Below, one piece after another: positions 8,643 to 17,055 of a DNA stretch of 64,000 bases. This DNA is from Thermogemmatispora aurantia (GTDB lineage Bacteria; Chloroflexota; Ktedonobacteria; Ktedonobacterales; Ktedonobacteraceae): the NCBI RefSeq assembly GCF_008974285.1, contig NZ_BKZV01000002.1, positions 524,613 through 588,612 of the forward strand, read 5' to 3'. Each line of letters opens with the position of its first letter. Position 1 is the first letter of the stretch. The notes below the pieces were generated by a model, which saw only the letters and a program-made list of their open reading frames with translations, ran no database searches and was not told where the DNA came from. The position numbers and the translations under genes are program-made.

Positions 8643-10397
8643 ATGGAAGACATCTATCGCTCTCATCCTAAAGCGTTCTTAAGGACTTCTACTCCTGAAA
8701 GCATCTCTATATCGAACTCCTTCTATGAGCGAAGGTCCAGTTCCTTTATCAGGAGCCTCTCGCCTTACTGGTCTCTGTTGAGCGGTGAGGGAATCTGGAC
8801 TACGTTGCTGGCCCTGGTGGCTCTGGCCCTGGGCCTGTACCATCTTGGTACGCCTAGCCTCTGGTTCGACGAATTGCTCTCGGTCTCGCGGGCCTCGCAA
8901 TCGTTGCCCACGCTCTGGCGCATCATCACCACCAGCCAGCCCAATATGATGCTCTATTATCTGCTGCTGCATGGCTGGCTCCGACTGACAGCCCTGGTTG
9001 GCTTACCGCCTGGGGAGGCCATTGTCCGCCTACCCTCGACCTGTTGCGCCGCCCTGGCTGTCGCGCTCGTCTATCTGTTAGCCCGGCGTTTCTTCAGCCG
9101 TTTCCTGGCCTGCTGTGCTGCTCTCCTCTATCTCGTCAGCAACCTCCAACTCTTCTACGCTCAGGATGCCCGCGCCTATGGCCTTCAGCTGCTTTTTCTG
9201 ACGCTCGGCTGGTACGCGTTGCTCACGGCGCTGCAGCGACCAGAGCGTTGGCGGCGCTGGCTGCCATGCTATGTTCTGGCGATGACCCTGGCGGTCTATG
9301 TCCATTTCTTCAGTCTGCTGATTTTGGGCGCTCAGGGGGTGGCGCTGCTTGGCCTGCTCGTGCTGCCAACACCCTGGCGCACGCCAACGCGCCGCCTGCT
9401 GCGTCCGCTGGTGCTGAGCCTGATGGCCATTACGCTGTTAGTGACGCCGATGTTGATCCTGAGCCGGGTGGGAGCGCAGACGGAGTGGATTCCTATTCCG
9501 GGGCCGCGCGATCTGCTGCACCTCTTCCAGACGTTTGCTGATCATGGCCGCGTCTATCTGGCTCTGTTGACGGCTCTGAGCCTGCTGGGCCTGGGCATCG
9601 GAGCCGCCAGCCTCTCGGAACGAGGGCAGACATGGCTGCTGAGGCTGACGCTGCTGCTCCGCTCCAGCTCCGAGGAGAGGACCGCCCAGGCCAGACAGCA
9701 AGTGCAAGACGATCAGCAGCTGGCCGCCTTTGGTTTCGTCTTGCTGTGCTGGCTGCTTATCCCCACGCTGCTGAGCTATGCCATCACCCAGGTGTCGATC
9801 CACCTCTTTCTCGATCGCTATCTGGTCTCGGTCCTGGCGGCCTTCTTCTTGTTGGCTGTGATGGGCCTGAGCACGCTCCCCTGGCGACTACCGCGCACAG
9901 CCCTGGCCCTGCTGCTGCTGGCGCTCGCGCTCTATCATATGCCCTACTATTATGCCCACGCCGAGCAGGAGAGCTGGCGACCCGCTGCCCTCTGGGTAGC
10001 GGCCCACTATCAGGAGGGCGACGGGCTGGTCTGCTACGATAATGGCCAGGGCTGCGAGCTGGCCTTCGAGTATTATTTCTCGCTGACGCCAACGCTGGCC
10101 CACTTCGATAGCGACTCGCCCGGGGCGTTCCACTGGGTGGAGTACGATCTTTTGCCCTACAATGTCGCGCGCGTCACCCTGGGTACAGAAAAGGCCAGCC
10201 AGGCGACTGATCCATCCGCCCTGGTCACCTACGCCGCGCACCATGTGCGCCTCTTCTATGTTACTGCTCGTCTGCCCAACGCGGCAGCCGTTCAGCGCGC
10301 TCAGGCCAGCGTCGCCTGGCTCTCCTCTCACTACCACCTGCTGGCCTCTTTTGCTACCAGCACCGCTCACGTCTATCTGTTTGAGACGGCAAGCTAG
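8643..10397 (+). CDS. GT39-type membrane glycosyltransferase
   Basis: Polytopic membrane enzyme (584 aa) of the ArnT/PMT-like (GT-C fold) superfamily. Such enzymes move sugars from polyprenyl-phosphate donors to lipids or proteins on the outer membrane face. After about 50 polar residues comes the first helix, and then the conserved first-loop motif PSLWFDELLSVSRA (catalytic Asp-Glu). About ten further hydrophobic helices follow (to about residue 450). The C-terminal 120 residues are soluble and probably extracytoplasmic. The start at 8643 has an AGGAG site; an earlier in-frame ATG at 8559 lacks one. Acceptor and donor are unknown. It stands alone. Confidence 0.85.
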   Translation: MEDIYRSHPKAFLRTSTPESISISNSFYERRSSSFIRSLSPYWSLLSGEGIWTTLLALVALALGLYHLGTPSLWFDELLSVSRASQSLPTLWRIITTSQPNMMLYYLLLHGWLRLTALVGLPPGEAIVRLPSTCCAALAVALVYLLARRFFSRFLACCAALLYLVSNLQLFYAQDARAYGLQLLFLTLGWYALLTALQRPERWRRWLPCYVLAMTLAVYVHFFSLLILGAQGVALLGLLVLPTPWRTPTRRLLRPLVLSLMAITLLVTPMLILSRVGAQTEWIPIPGPRDLLHLFQTFADHGRVYLALLTALSLLGLGIGAASLSERGQTWLLRLTLLLRSSSEERTAQARQQVQDDQQLAAFGFVLLCWLLIPTLLSYAITQVSIHLFLDRYLVSVLAAFFLLAVMGLSTLPWRLPRTALALLLLALALYHMPYYYAHAEQESWRPAALWVAAHYQEGDGLVCYDNGQGCELAFEYYFSLTPTLAHFDSDSPGAFHWVEYDLLPYNVARVTLGTEKASQATDPSALVTYAAHHVRLFYVTARLPNAAAVQRAQASVAWLSSHYHLLASFATSTAHVYLFETAS

Positions 10398-10441
10398 GAC
10401 TGGCAAGGCGTGACGGCCTGCCGGCTCGCCTCAAACTGGCC

Positions 10442-10471
10442 TTGACAGGCCGTCACAATGGGCCGTATAAT
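10442..10471 (+). promoter_or_regulatory. Consensus sigma-70 promoter of sufB
   Basis: TTGACA at 10442-10447 and TATAAT at 10466-10471 are both perfect consensus hexamers, separated by 18 bases. Transcription should begin near 10478, giving a leader of about 95 bases before the sufB ATG. Confidence 0.85.
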
Positions 10472-10572
10472 TAGAGGAGCAAATCCGAGTATTAGAGTAA
10501 GGATTAATCGAGGTGGCGCTGTTTCCTCATGTGTGAGGCAGGGGTCTCGACGCCACACTGAGGTGATGTGAG

Positions 10573-11979
10573 ATGAGCACGCAAGAAATCTTCGGTACTG
10601 CCGAGCCGAGCTACACCGCTGGCTTCCATGTACCTGAAAATTACGCCTTCAAGTCGAAGAAGGGGCTGAGCCGCGAGGTCGTTGAGCAGATCTCGGAGAT
10701 GAAGGGTGAGCCTGAGTGGATGCGCCGCTTCCGTCTCAAGAGCCTCGACCTCTTTCTGAAGCGGCCTCTGCCTACCTGGGGTGCAGACCTCTCGGGGATC
10801 AACTTCGACGATATCTACTACTACATTAAGCCCGTCAGGGAACAGGGCCGCTCGTGGGACGAGGTGCCGCCCGAGATTAAGGAGACCTTCGATCGTCTGG
10901 GTATCCCCGAGGCGGAGCGCAAGTATCTGGCCGGCGTGACGGCCCAGTATGAGAGCGAGGCGGTCTATCATAAGGTCCGCGAGGATCTGGAGAAGATGGG
11001 CGTGATCTTTATGGATATGGATAGCGCCCTGCGCCTCTACCCGGACCTGGTGAAGGAGTACTTCGGTACGATCGTTCCGCCCTCCGATAATAAGTTCGCT
11101 TCGCTCAATAGCGCGGTCTGGAGCGGCGGCAGCTTTGTCTATGTGCCGGAGAATGTGCGCGTGGAGATTCCTCTCCAGGCCTACTTCCGCATCAATGCCC
11201 AGAATATGGGCCAGTTCGAGCGGACGCTGATCATCGCGGAACCCGGCTCGTATGTCCACTATGTGGAGGGCTGCACGGCTCCAACCTATTCGACCGATAG
11301 CCTCCATAGCGCCGTGGTGGAGATTATTGTGAAGCGCGGCGCCCGCGTGCGCTATACAACGATCCAGAACTGGTCGAAGAACGTCTATAACCTGGTGACG
11401 AAGCGCGCCGCCGCCTACGCCGATGCGACGATGGAGTGGGTCGATGGCAACCTGGGCTCGAAGGTGACGATGAAGTATCCCGCCGTCCTGCTGATGGAGC
11501 CGGGCGCGCGCGGCGATATTCTGTCAGTGGCCTTCGCCGGCGACGGGCAGCATCAGGATGCCGGCGCGAAGGTAACCCATCTGGCCCCATACACAACTTC
11601 GCAGATTCTGTCGAAGTCGGTCTCGAAGGGCACGGGCCGCGCCTCTTACCGCGGACTGGTGCGCGTCAATCCGGAGGCCCACCATACGAAGTGCAGCGTG
11701 CGCTGCGACGCCCTGCTGCTGGATGAGCAGGCCCGCACCGATACGTATCCGACGATGCGGATCGAGAATAATGAGACGGAGATCGGCCACGAGGCTACCG
11801 TCTCGAAGGTCGGTGAGGATCAGCTCTTCTACCTGATGAGCCGCGGTCTGGACGAGTCGGAGGCTTATTCGCTGATCGTGAACGGCTTCATCGAGCCGAT
11901 CACGAAGGAGCTGCCGATGGAGTACGCGGTCGAGCTGAACCGCCTCATCCAGCTGGAGATGTCGGGCAGCGTCGGTTGA
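10573..11979 (+). CDS. sufB: Fe-S cluster assembly scaffold SufB
   Basis: Cytosolic scaffold subunit of the SUF system, which builds Fe-S clusters with SufC and SufD. The 468-aa length is normal. The beta-helix core and C-terminal helices are all present. Landmarks include [20 protein letters not shown], and the essential Cys within [12 protein letters not shown] followed by the [20 protein letters not shown] stretch carrying the conserved Glu and His that bind the nascent cluster. A GAGGTGATGTGAG ribosome site precedes the ATG. Unusually, no sufC, sufD, sufS or sufU lies beside it: the gene has its own strong promoter and its own terminator. Its partners must be elsewhere in the genome. Confidence 0.95.
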   Translation: MSTQEIFGTAEPSYTAGFHVPENYAFKSKKGLSREVVEQISEMKGEPEWMRRFRLKSLDLFLKRPLPTWGADLSGINFDDIYYYIKPVREQGRSWDEVPPEIKETFDRLGIPEAERKYLAGVTAQYESEAVYHKVREDLEKMGVIFMDMDSALRLYPDLVKEYFGTIVPPSDNKFASLNSAVWSGGSFVYVPENVRVEIPLQAYFRINAQNMGQFERTLIIAEPGSYVHYVEGCTAPTYSTDSLHSAVVEIIVKRGARVRYTTIQNWSKNVYNLVTKRAAAYADATMEWVDGNLGSKVTMKYPAVLLMEPGARGDILSVAFAGDGQHQDAGAKVTHLAPYTTSQILSKSVSKGTGRASYRGLVRVNPEAHHTKCSVRCDALLLDEQARTDTYPTMRIENNETEIGHEATVSKVGEDQLFYLMSRGLDESEAYSLIVNGFIEPITKELPMEYAVELNRLIQLEMSGSVG

Positions 11980-12029
11980 TCTCACCTGCCCAGCTCACGC
12001 CCAGCACGGAGCAGAAGCTCTCAGCCAAG

Positions 12030-12062
12030 GGTCATCGCCTGCCTACGGCGATGACCTTTTTT
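12030..12062 (+). terminator. Rho-independent terminator of sufB
   Basis: A perfect 10-bp stem (GGTCATCGCC with GGCGATGACC), a 7-base loop and a run of six T residues lie 50 bases after the sufB stop. Confidence 0.92.
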
Positions 12063-12172
12063 GTCGGTCCGCTCACTCCCGTCGAGCAGAGGACAAAACT
12101 CCACCCCTGTGTCGGCGCTCAAGAAAGAGGGGCGCTCGCCAGCGCCAGGGAGGGAGCCGGGAGCCAGGGGAC

Positions 12173-12814
12173 TCAGGAAGTGGCGGTCTGCGGGGCAATG
12201 CCTTCAAAGACTGTGTCGATGAGCCGTTCGATGATGGCCTCGTTGAAGGGCTGCGGCTGCGAGGGCGCCAGGGGACCCAGCATGAGGTGATAGAAGAGCG
12301 GCCCGGCCACCATATCGATGATCAGCCAGGGGTCCAGATCAGAGCGCACTTCACCGCGCTCCTGGGCCTGCTTGATCAGTTCGATAAACTGTTGCAGGCG
12401 CGGAGCAAAGAGACGCTCAACAAAGGCGCGATAGATCTCGGGGTTGATGTGGACCTCGCCAAGGGCCCGGAAGATCAGCCGTTGCAGAAACGGGTTCTGT
12501 TGGATCGCTCGATAGGCCAGGGTATAGATGGCGACGAAGTCGCGCCGCAGGTGACCGGTGTTGATGACCGGGATGTCGGTGTAGATGCGATGGGCGGCTT
12601 CCATGACCAGCTCTTCCTTGGAGGACCAGCGGCGGTAGATGGTGGCTTTGCTGACACCGGCCCGGGCCGCAACGCCCTCGATGGTCATGCCCTGATAGCC
12701 TTCTTCGGCTAGCTCTTCCAGGGTGGCCTGGAGGATGGCCATGTGAGCCTGGGCGCTCCGTGGACGCCCAGGCCTCCGCTGGGCTGATTCTGGCTCAGAG
12801 TCAGGAATGATCAT
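12173..12814 (-). CDS. TetR/AcrR-family repressor
   Basis: 213-aa regulator. Residues about 22-70 are the TetR helix-turn-helix (GMTIEGVAARAGVSKATIYR then RWSSKEEL). The remaining 140 residues form the ligand-binding helical domain (TetR_C-like). It follows the MFS exporter gene and overlaps its end by 14 bases, so the two are co-transcribed and translationally coupled. Two matching palindromes bracket the operon promoter about 1.7 kb upstream. By family precedent it represses the exporter and itself until a drug-like ligand binds. The inducing compound is unknown. Confidence 0.92.
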   Translation of the reverse strand: MIIPDSEPESAQRRPGRPRSAQAHMAILQATLEELAEEGYQGMTIEGVAARAGVSKATIYRRWSSKEELVMEAAHRIYTDIPVINTGHLRRDFVAIYTLAYRAIQQNPFLQRLIFRALGEVHINPEIYRAFVERLFAPRLQQFIELIKQAQERGEVRSDLDPWLIIDMVAGPLFYHLMLGPLAPSQPQPFNEAIIERLIDTVFEGIAPQTATS

Positions 12815-14432
12815 GAGATGGCTCTTCCTCCCTTGCCTTCATTGTAGTAGGTGACCCAACAGGCGTCAAGTCCACTGCATTAGTGACCCGAGCCTGGCGG
12901 CGGGCTCGCGCTGGCAGGAAGAGCAGCGCCACTAAGGCCCCGACAACGAGCACGGAGACAGTCACCAGGGCACTGCGATCGAATGCTTCGATGAAAGCCC
13001 GCTCTGCGGCGCTGCGCAGCAACGCCTGAGCCGGCGGCGGTAGCTGCCCGGCTACCACAATGGCCTTGCCAATGGAGTCGCGTACAGCTGCTCTCAGGAC
13101 GGGCGGCAACTGCCCAAGGATAGCCGCAGCATGCTGCTGCAGGGCGTCACGGTAGACGGTCGAGAGGACGCTCCCCAGAACAGCAACGCCCAGCGCACCC
13201 CCAACCTGGCGCGTGGTGTCGTTGACGGCGGAACCGACACCAGCACGCGCCACCGGCAGCGCGTCCATGATGGAGGTGGCCGCCGGCGCCGCGACCAGCC
13301 CGAGGCCCAGACCGGTGATCAGGAGCATGAGGGCAACGGGCGAATAGCCACTGCCCTGCTGGATGAAGGCCAGGAGGCCAGCCCCAATGGCGACGATGAA
13401 AAGCCCAATCGCTACCGGCAGCTTGGGACCGAGGCGCTCGTTGAGGCGTGGAGCGACGATGGAGCCAAGCAGTAGCGTCGGGACGAGCGGCATGAGCGCC
13501 GCCCCAGCCTGCAGCGGCGTCTGCCCGACAACGAACTGCAGGTACTGGGTCAAGAGCAACAGCACGCCAAAGGTGGCAAAGGTGGTAAGGGTCATCACCA
13601 GGCTGGCCACCGAAAAGCGCGGGTTACGGAAAAGGCGCACGTCCAGCATGGGTCGGTGCGTCCGCGCTTCCCAGATGGCAAAGGCCAGCAGCAGCAGCAG
13701 CGCCAGGCCCAACGCCGTCAGGATCTGGCGATCTTCCCAGCCACGTTGAGGAGCTTCAATCAATCCCCAGACGAGGGCCGTCAGACCGGCAATGGAGAGC
13801 AGAGTACCGAGTGGGTCGAGATGCGCTTGCTCAGGATCACGCGATTCGGGAACGAGCCAGAGCGTTCCGACCAGGGCGACGAAGACGATCGGGAGGTTGA
13901 TGAGGAAGATGCTCCCCCAGGCGAAGTGATCGAGCAGCCAGCCTCCCACCAGCGGGCCGATCACGATCCCTAGCCCGGCAATGCCCGACCAGGCCCCAAT
14001 GGCTCGCCCACGCTCCGGTCCGCTGAAGACAGCGGCAATGATGGCCAGGGTAGAGGGCATGATGAGAGCGGCCCCCAGCCCCATGACGGTACGCGCGGCG
14101 ATGAGCAGGTCGGCTGAACCGGAGAGCATCGCCCACAGGGAGCCTCCCGCAAAGAGCAGCAGGCCCACCATGAGGACGAGCCGCCGCCCGTAACGATCGC
14201 AGAGGCTGCCCGCGCTGAGGAGTAGGCCGGCAAAGACCAGGGTGTAGGCGTCCACAAACCATTGGAGCTGACTCTCGCTGGCTCCTAGCGCGCGCGCCAG
14301 CGTCGGCAGGGCCACGTTTAAGATGGTGTTGTCCATGACGATGACCAGCAGGCTGAGACAGACAACGGCGAAGATCCACCAGCGCCGCTCGCTGACCTGC
14401 TGGCTCAATCCCAGGCTGTTCAGGGTATCCAT
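12801..14432 (-). CDS. DHA2-type (EmrB/QacA) MFS multidrug exporter
   Basis: Proton-driven drug exporter of the major facilitator superfamily, 543 aa, with about 14 membrane helices as expected for the DHA2 branch. Visible hallmarks are MDNTILNVALPTLARALG in helix 1, GSLCDRYGRRLVLMVGL (motif A, cytoplasmic loop 2-3), and the helix-5 motif C region GPLVGGWLLDHFAWGSIFLI. The C-terminus ends in a basic then acidic tail. It is the first gene of a two-gene operon with its TetR repressor. Its promoter lies between two inverted repeats. Substrate is unpredictable. Confidence 0.93.
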   Translation of the reverse strand: MDTLNSLGLSQQVSERRWWIFAVVCLSLLVIVMDNTILNVALPTLARALGASESQLQWFVDAYTLVFAGLLLSAGSLCDRYGRRLVLMVGLLLFAGGSLWAMLSGSADLLIAARTVMGLGAALIMPSTLAIIAAVFSGPERGRAIGAWSGIAGLGIVIGPLVGGWLLDHFAWGSIFLINLPIVFVALVGTLWLVPESRDPEQAHLDPLGTLLSIAGLTALVWGLIEAPQRGWEDRQILTALGLALLLLLAFAIWEARTHRPMLDVRLFRNPRFSVASLVMTLTTFATFGVLLLLTQYLQFVVGQTPLQAGAALMPLVPTLLLGSIVAPRLNERLGPKLPVAIGLFIVAIGAGLLAFIQQGSGYSPVALMLLITGLGLGLVAAPAATSIMDALPVARAGVGSAVNDTTRQVGGALGVAVLGSVLSTVYRDALQQHAAAILGQLPPVLRAAVRDSIGKAIVVAGQLPPPAQALLRSAAERAFIEAFDRSALVTVSVLVVGALVALLFLPARARRQARVTNAVDLTPVGSPTTMKAREEEPSHDHS

Positions 14433-14462
14433 GCCCTGATTCCTCGCTTCCTATTTAGATAC

Positions 14463-14478
14463 GAAACGGTATCGTTTC
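14463..14478. promoter_or_regulatory. TetR operator copy 1
   Basis: GAAACG and CGTTTC arms around 4 bases form a 16-bp inverted repeat. It covers the expected transcript start region of the MFS promoter. It shares the core GAAAC-N6-GTTTC with the second copy. Confidence 0.75.
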
Positions 14479-14485
14479 TTTATAG

Positions 14486-14514
14486 AGTATAGCACACCAA
14501 ATTACGAAACGCAA
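14486..14514 (-). promoter_or_regulatory. MFS-tetR operon promoter
   Basis: On the minus strand, TTGCGT (14509-14514) and TATACT (14486-14491) are spaced by 17 bases. The -35 box lies inside operator copy 2 and the start site falls at operator copy 1, which is a classic repressor-occluded layout. Confidence 0.75.
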
Positions 14515-14524
14515 TAGTTTCGTA
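14503..14524. promoter_or_regulatory. TetR operator copy 2
   Basis: Arms TACGAAAC and GTTTCGTA, perfect over 8 bp with a 6-base spacer, overlap the -35 box. Its centre is 43 bases from that of copy 1, about four helical turns, so two bound dimers would sit on the same DNA face. Confidence 0.8.
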
Positions 14525-14568
14525 TCCATGACGAGGAAGGCGAGTTACCTACCGACGATCTCTCGCGC

Positions 14569-14970
14569 TCAGCGCCAATCGAGGGCTGCTCCTTGCTGCT
14601 GCTGCACGTACTTCAGAAAGCGTTTGCGGCCCAGGCTGTTCCTGAGCCTCAGGCCGGGCAGCAGCGCGTGTGAGACAAAAGCGTGCGGCCTGCCAGCAGC
14701 ATCCACTTCATAGATGCCAGTGTAACGACTCCAGCGGTGCGATACGATGGCTCCCAAGAAGGCTTCGAGCAGGAAGAGCAGAGCCACTACAGTACGGTGA
14801 TCGCCGAGCACGTGATTCCCAAACAGGAAGACCAGGGCCAGCACCATCACGACTAGTTGCACCAGAGCACCGAGCAGCAGATACCAGTGAACAGCACAAC
14901 CCAGTAGCCTACCCTTGTGCACCCAGTAGCGATAAACCAGGAGACGACAGTTGTCGATCTGCTCTTTCAT
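14569..14970 (-). CDS. Small membrane protein of unknown function
   Basis: 133 aa with two strongly hydrophobic segments (about residues 27-52 and 60-80), a basic C-terminal half and no recognisable motif. An AAGGAAG ribosome site just upstream of the ATG supports it as a gene. The soluble tail (HALLPGLRLRNSLGRKRFLK) is probably cytoplasmic by the positive-inside rule. It is unrelated by orientation to the tetR operon (its stop lies upstream of the operator region). Confidence 0.6.
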   Translation of the reverse strand: MKEQIDNCRLLVYRYWVHKGRLLGCAVHWYLLLGALVQLVVMVLALVFLFGNHVLGDHRTVVALLFLLEAFLGAIVSHRWSRYTGIYEVDAAGRPHAFVSHALLPGLRLRNSLGRKRFLKYVQQQQGAALDWR

Positions 14971-15372
14971 CGCTTCCTTGCCCTTACTTTCTGTAGAGTT
15001 TGCTGAGGGGGGCGGCGCGGGCCTCCCCTGGCAGCATACCCGTTTCAGAGGAGACGCTCCAGCTCGTAGGGTCGTTCAGGCCAGGGGTCTTCTCTTTCAC
15101 CGCTCACGCCGTCTATCCCCCTGATAAGAATAAACGCGGCAGCACCACAAGATTCAAAGTGGAGATCCCTCCAGGCAGGCAAGGATCGGTTACCAGCAGC
15201 AGGCGCCGCGCTCCTGCCGCTGCCACTCGAGTGCACCAGGGTGCCGCCCAAGCCAGGTCGTCGGGTCTTGCTTCGCGGCCTTGACTGGCGTGACTGGCGT
15301 GGCGCTTCCCTGTACGGCTTCGGAGCAGGGAACGTTTCTAGCACCGTTGGAGCAGGCAGCGAACCAGCCGCG
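14971..15372. other. Intergenic stretch, no convincing gene
   Basis: About 400 bases between the small membrane protein and the B3/4-domain gene. Open frames on both strands here (for example 15045-15449 minus) are arginine/serine/proline-rich shadows without ribosome sites. I see no strong promoter or terminator. Confidence 0.5.
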
Positions 15373-16074
15373 CTACCATTCCGCCAGCGGCTTCGCCTCT
15401 GAGAGGAGGAAGGGACGCACCTCAGCCCCAAAGTGGCGACGGAGGCCATGCGTCATCTCCTCCAGTACCGCTTGCGCCACCTGTGGGCCGACTTCACCCA
15501 GGGACTCGGAAACGAGGAAGACGCGGCGCGTCTCAGGGGTGATGAGTGCCGTGCGCGATTGGCGCCAGACAAAGTGGCGCGTGAGAATGGTCCGGCCATC
15601 GGTATAGGCTACTTCACCGACCTGCACCGGTTGTGGCTCCTCTTCGCCCAGAGCGATGAACTGATCCCCTTCGCGCGTCAGACGCAGCTCCAGCGGTCCG
15701 CTTACCTGCTCCAGGTCGAAGCCGCCGACAGGGACAACGTAGCGCAAGGAGATGGCGTTATAGAAGTCCACCAGCCCGTTGATGCTGAACGGCTCTCCGC
15801 CCTTGAGGGCACGCCGCAGCAGCGCCTCAATTGAGCTGGGGAACTTACTGGAGACGCCGATTGCCCGCAGACGCTCGCGCCAGGGCCGCACGTGAGGATG
15901 CGACTGGGCGTTGCCATAGGCGGCGGCTTCCTGCCCGGCTTTGGTCCAGGCCAGCCGCCATGCTTCGCTGACCTCCGGCGGTATGCAGCTGTTATCAATG
16001 CCATCGGCGACCACTACCGCCAGGGAGAGGCCAGGGAAATGGGCAAAGATGTTCTCGTGAATCCTGAACTGCAA
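15373..16074 (-). CDS. B3/B4 tRNA-binding domain protein
   Basis: 233-aa stand-alone B3/4 domain, the fold found in the beta subunit of phenylalanyl-tRNA synthetase. In PheT it edits mischarged Tyr-tRNA(Phe). The span from FPGLSLAVVVADGIDN through SINGLVDFYNAISLRYVVPV and the GGFDLEQVSGPLELRLTREG region matches the free-standing COG3382 family. The SINGLVDFYNAIS segment corresponds to the substrate-pocket helix. The family is often guessed to be a trans-editing factor, but this is not established. It is a single gene with no neighbour of related function. The ATG at 16074 has only a weak ribosome site. Confidence 0.82.
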   Translation of the reverse strand: MQFRIHENIFAHFPGLSLAVVVADGIDNSCIPPEVSEAWRLAWTKAGQEAAAYGNAQSHPHVRPWRERLRAIGVSSKFPSSIEALLRRALKGGEPFSINGLVDFYNAISLRYVVPVGGFDLEQVSGPLELRLTREGDQFIALGEEEPQPVQVGEVAYTDGRTILTRHFVWRQSRTALITPETRRVFLVSESLGEVGPQVAQAVLEEMTHGLRRHFGAEVRPFLLSEAKPLAEW

Positions 16075-16423
16075 ATGTCAACACCTCATCTGCTCAAGAA
16101 GATTCAGTCAGGGACTGAGATTATAGCTCTTCCTGGGCGCGGAAGCAAGCAATGGGCCAGGGACCAAAAGGAGGCGCCGTCATGACAATGACCAGAACCA
16201 GAGGCCCCAACCAGTCCAGCCGCCATCTGTGGCCTCTTGTTGTCCTGAGATATGCGTGGCATTACGGCTAGAGCGGCGCGATCTCGCAACGTCTACTATG
16301 AATAGGGAGGGTCTTCCTTCTGTTAGCTCATCTCGCGAGTGCGAGCCAGGAAGGACCCCCCAGGAGAGGTCAGCCAGAGCGCTGCCCTCAGCGCGAACGA
16401 GAGAGAAAGGAGAAGAAGGTCTG
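16075..16423. other. Divergent intergenic region
   Basis: About 350 bases between the B3/4 gene (minus) and the small membrane protein (plus). No confident promoter or hairpin is visible. A long in-frame extension upstream of 16424 exists but lacks start signals and protein-like composition. Confidence 0.4.
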
Positions 16424-16687
16424 ATGTTCTGGTTTGGCATTGCTCTGGTCTGTCTAGGCGCACTGACGGTCGTGATCACCCAGCTTCTGGGCCGGCGCTC
16501 CACCCCGGTTCGCTCCCCCGAGGAGCGCTTCCGCTTGCGCGAGCAGCTGATTGCTTCCGGTGTCTCGCCTCGCGTGGCCGAATATATCGCTCAGGGGAAA
16601 CGCCTTGAAGCCATCAAAGCTTATCGGGATGAGACGGGCCAGAGCCTCAAGGAGGCCGTCCGCTATATTGACCCGCTGCTCCAGTAA
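16424..16687 (+). CDS. Membrane-anchored small protein with L7/L12 C-terminal-like tail
   Basis: 87 aa. Residues 1-24 are one hydrophobic helix (FWFGIALVCLGALTVVITQL). A short basic/proline linker follows. The tail KRLEAIKAYRDETGQSLKEA then VRYID closely follows the ribosomal protein L7/L12 C-terminal consensus (K-x-AIKA-x-RE-x-TGLGLKEAK). In L7/L12 that helix pair contacts translation factors. Small proteins joining a membrane helix to this motif occur in Actinobacteria and Chloroflexi with unknown role. A GGAGAAGAAGGT ribosome site immediately precedes the ATG at 16424, which fixes the start despite an open frame reaching back to 16229. Confidence 0.78.
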   Translation: MFWFGIALVCLGALTVVITQLLGRRSTPVRSPEERFRLREQLIASGVSPRVAEYIAQGKRLEAIKAYRDETGQSLKEAVRYIDPLLQ

Positions 16688-17055
16688 GAGGGCGGGCTAG
16701 CGCTCGCTTGCGGGCACCGCCTCGGTGATCGCCAGGAAGCCAGACGAGGGACTGGCCAGTCTTCAAGAGAAGGTGGCAGCCAGGGAGGCCGCCAACCTGT
16801 CAGATGGGAGTACCCAGGCAGACCTTGCCATATGGCAGAGAGGCCAGGGCCAGGCCGCTATCAGCAACGAGCAAGGCCAGACCAGCACTTGCCTCTTCTC
16901 CAGAGCAGGCCACGTAACTTGCAGAGGATGTCGACGTAGATATATAGTGAAGAGCAAACAGCCCAGCGCAGCCCAGACAGCGTGCCCTATCAGGCGTGCT
17001 TAGCAGGTCTGCGCGTTTTAGCGGTTCAGCCAGTCTGGTCCGGGCGAAAGGAAGC
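16688..17055. other. Intergenic stretch upstream of the kinase gene
   Basis: About 370 bases with no gene. It should contain the kinase promoter, but no consensus pair stands out; 16930-16955 is locally AT-rich. Confidence 0.4.

Noticed and set aside
15045..15449. 134-codon minus-strand frame
   Set aside because: Arg/Ser/Pro-rich, overlaps the well-supported B3/4 gene end, and has no ribosome site.
16725..17003. 92-codon plus-strand frame before the kinase
   Set aside because: No ribosome site, no recognisable protein features, and out of frame with the kinase.
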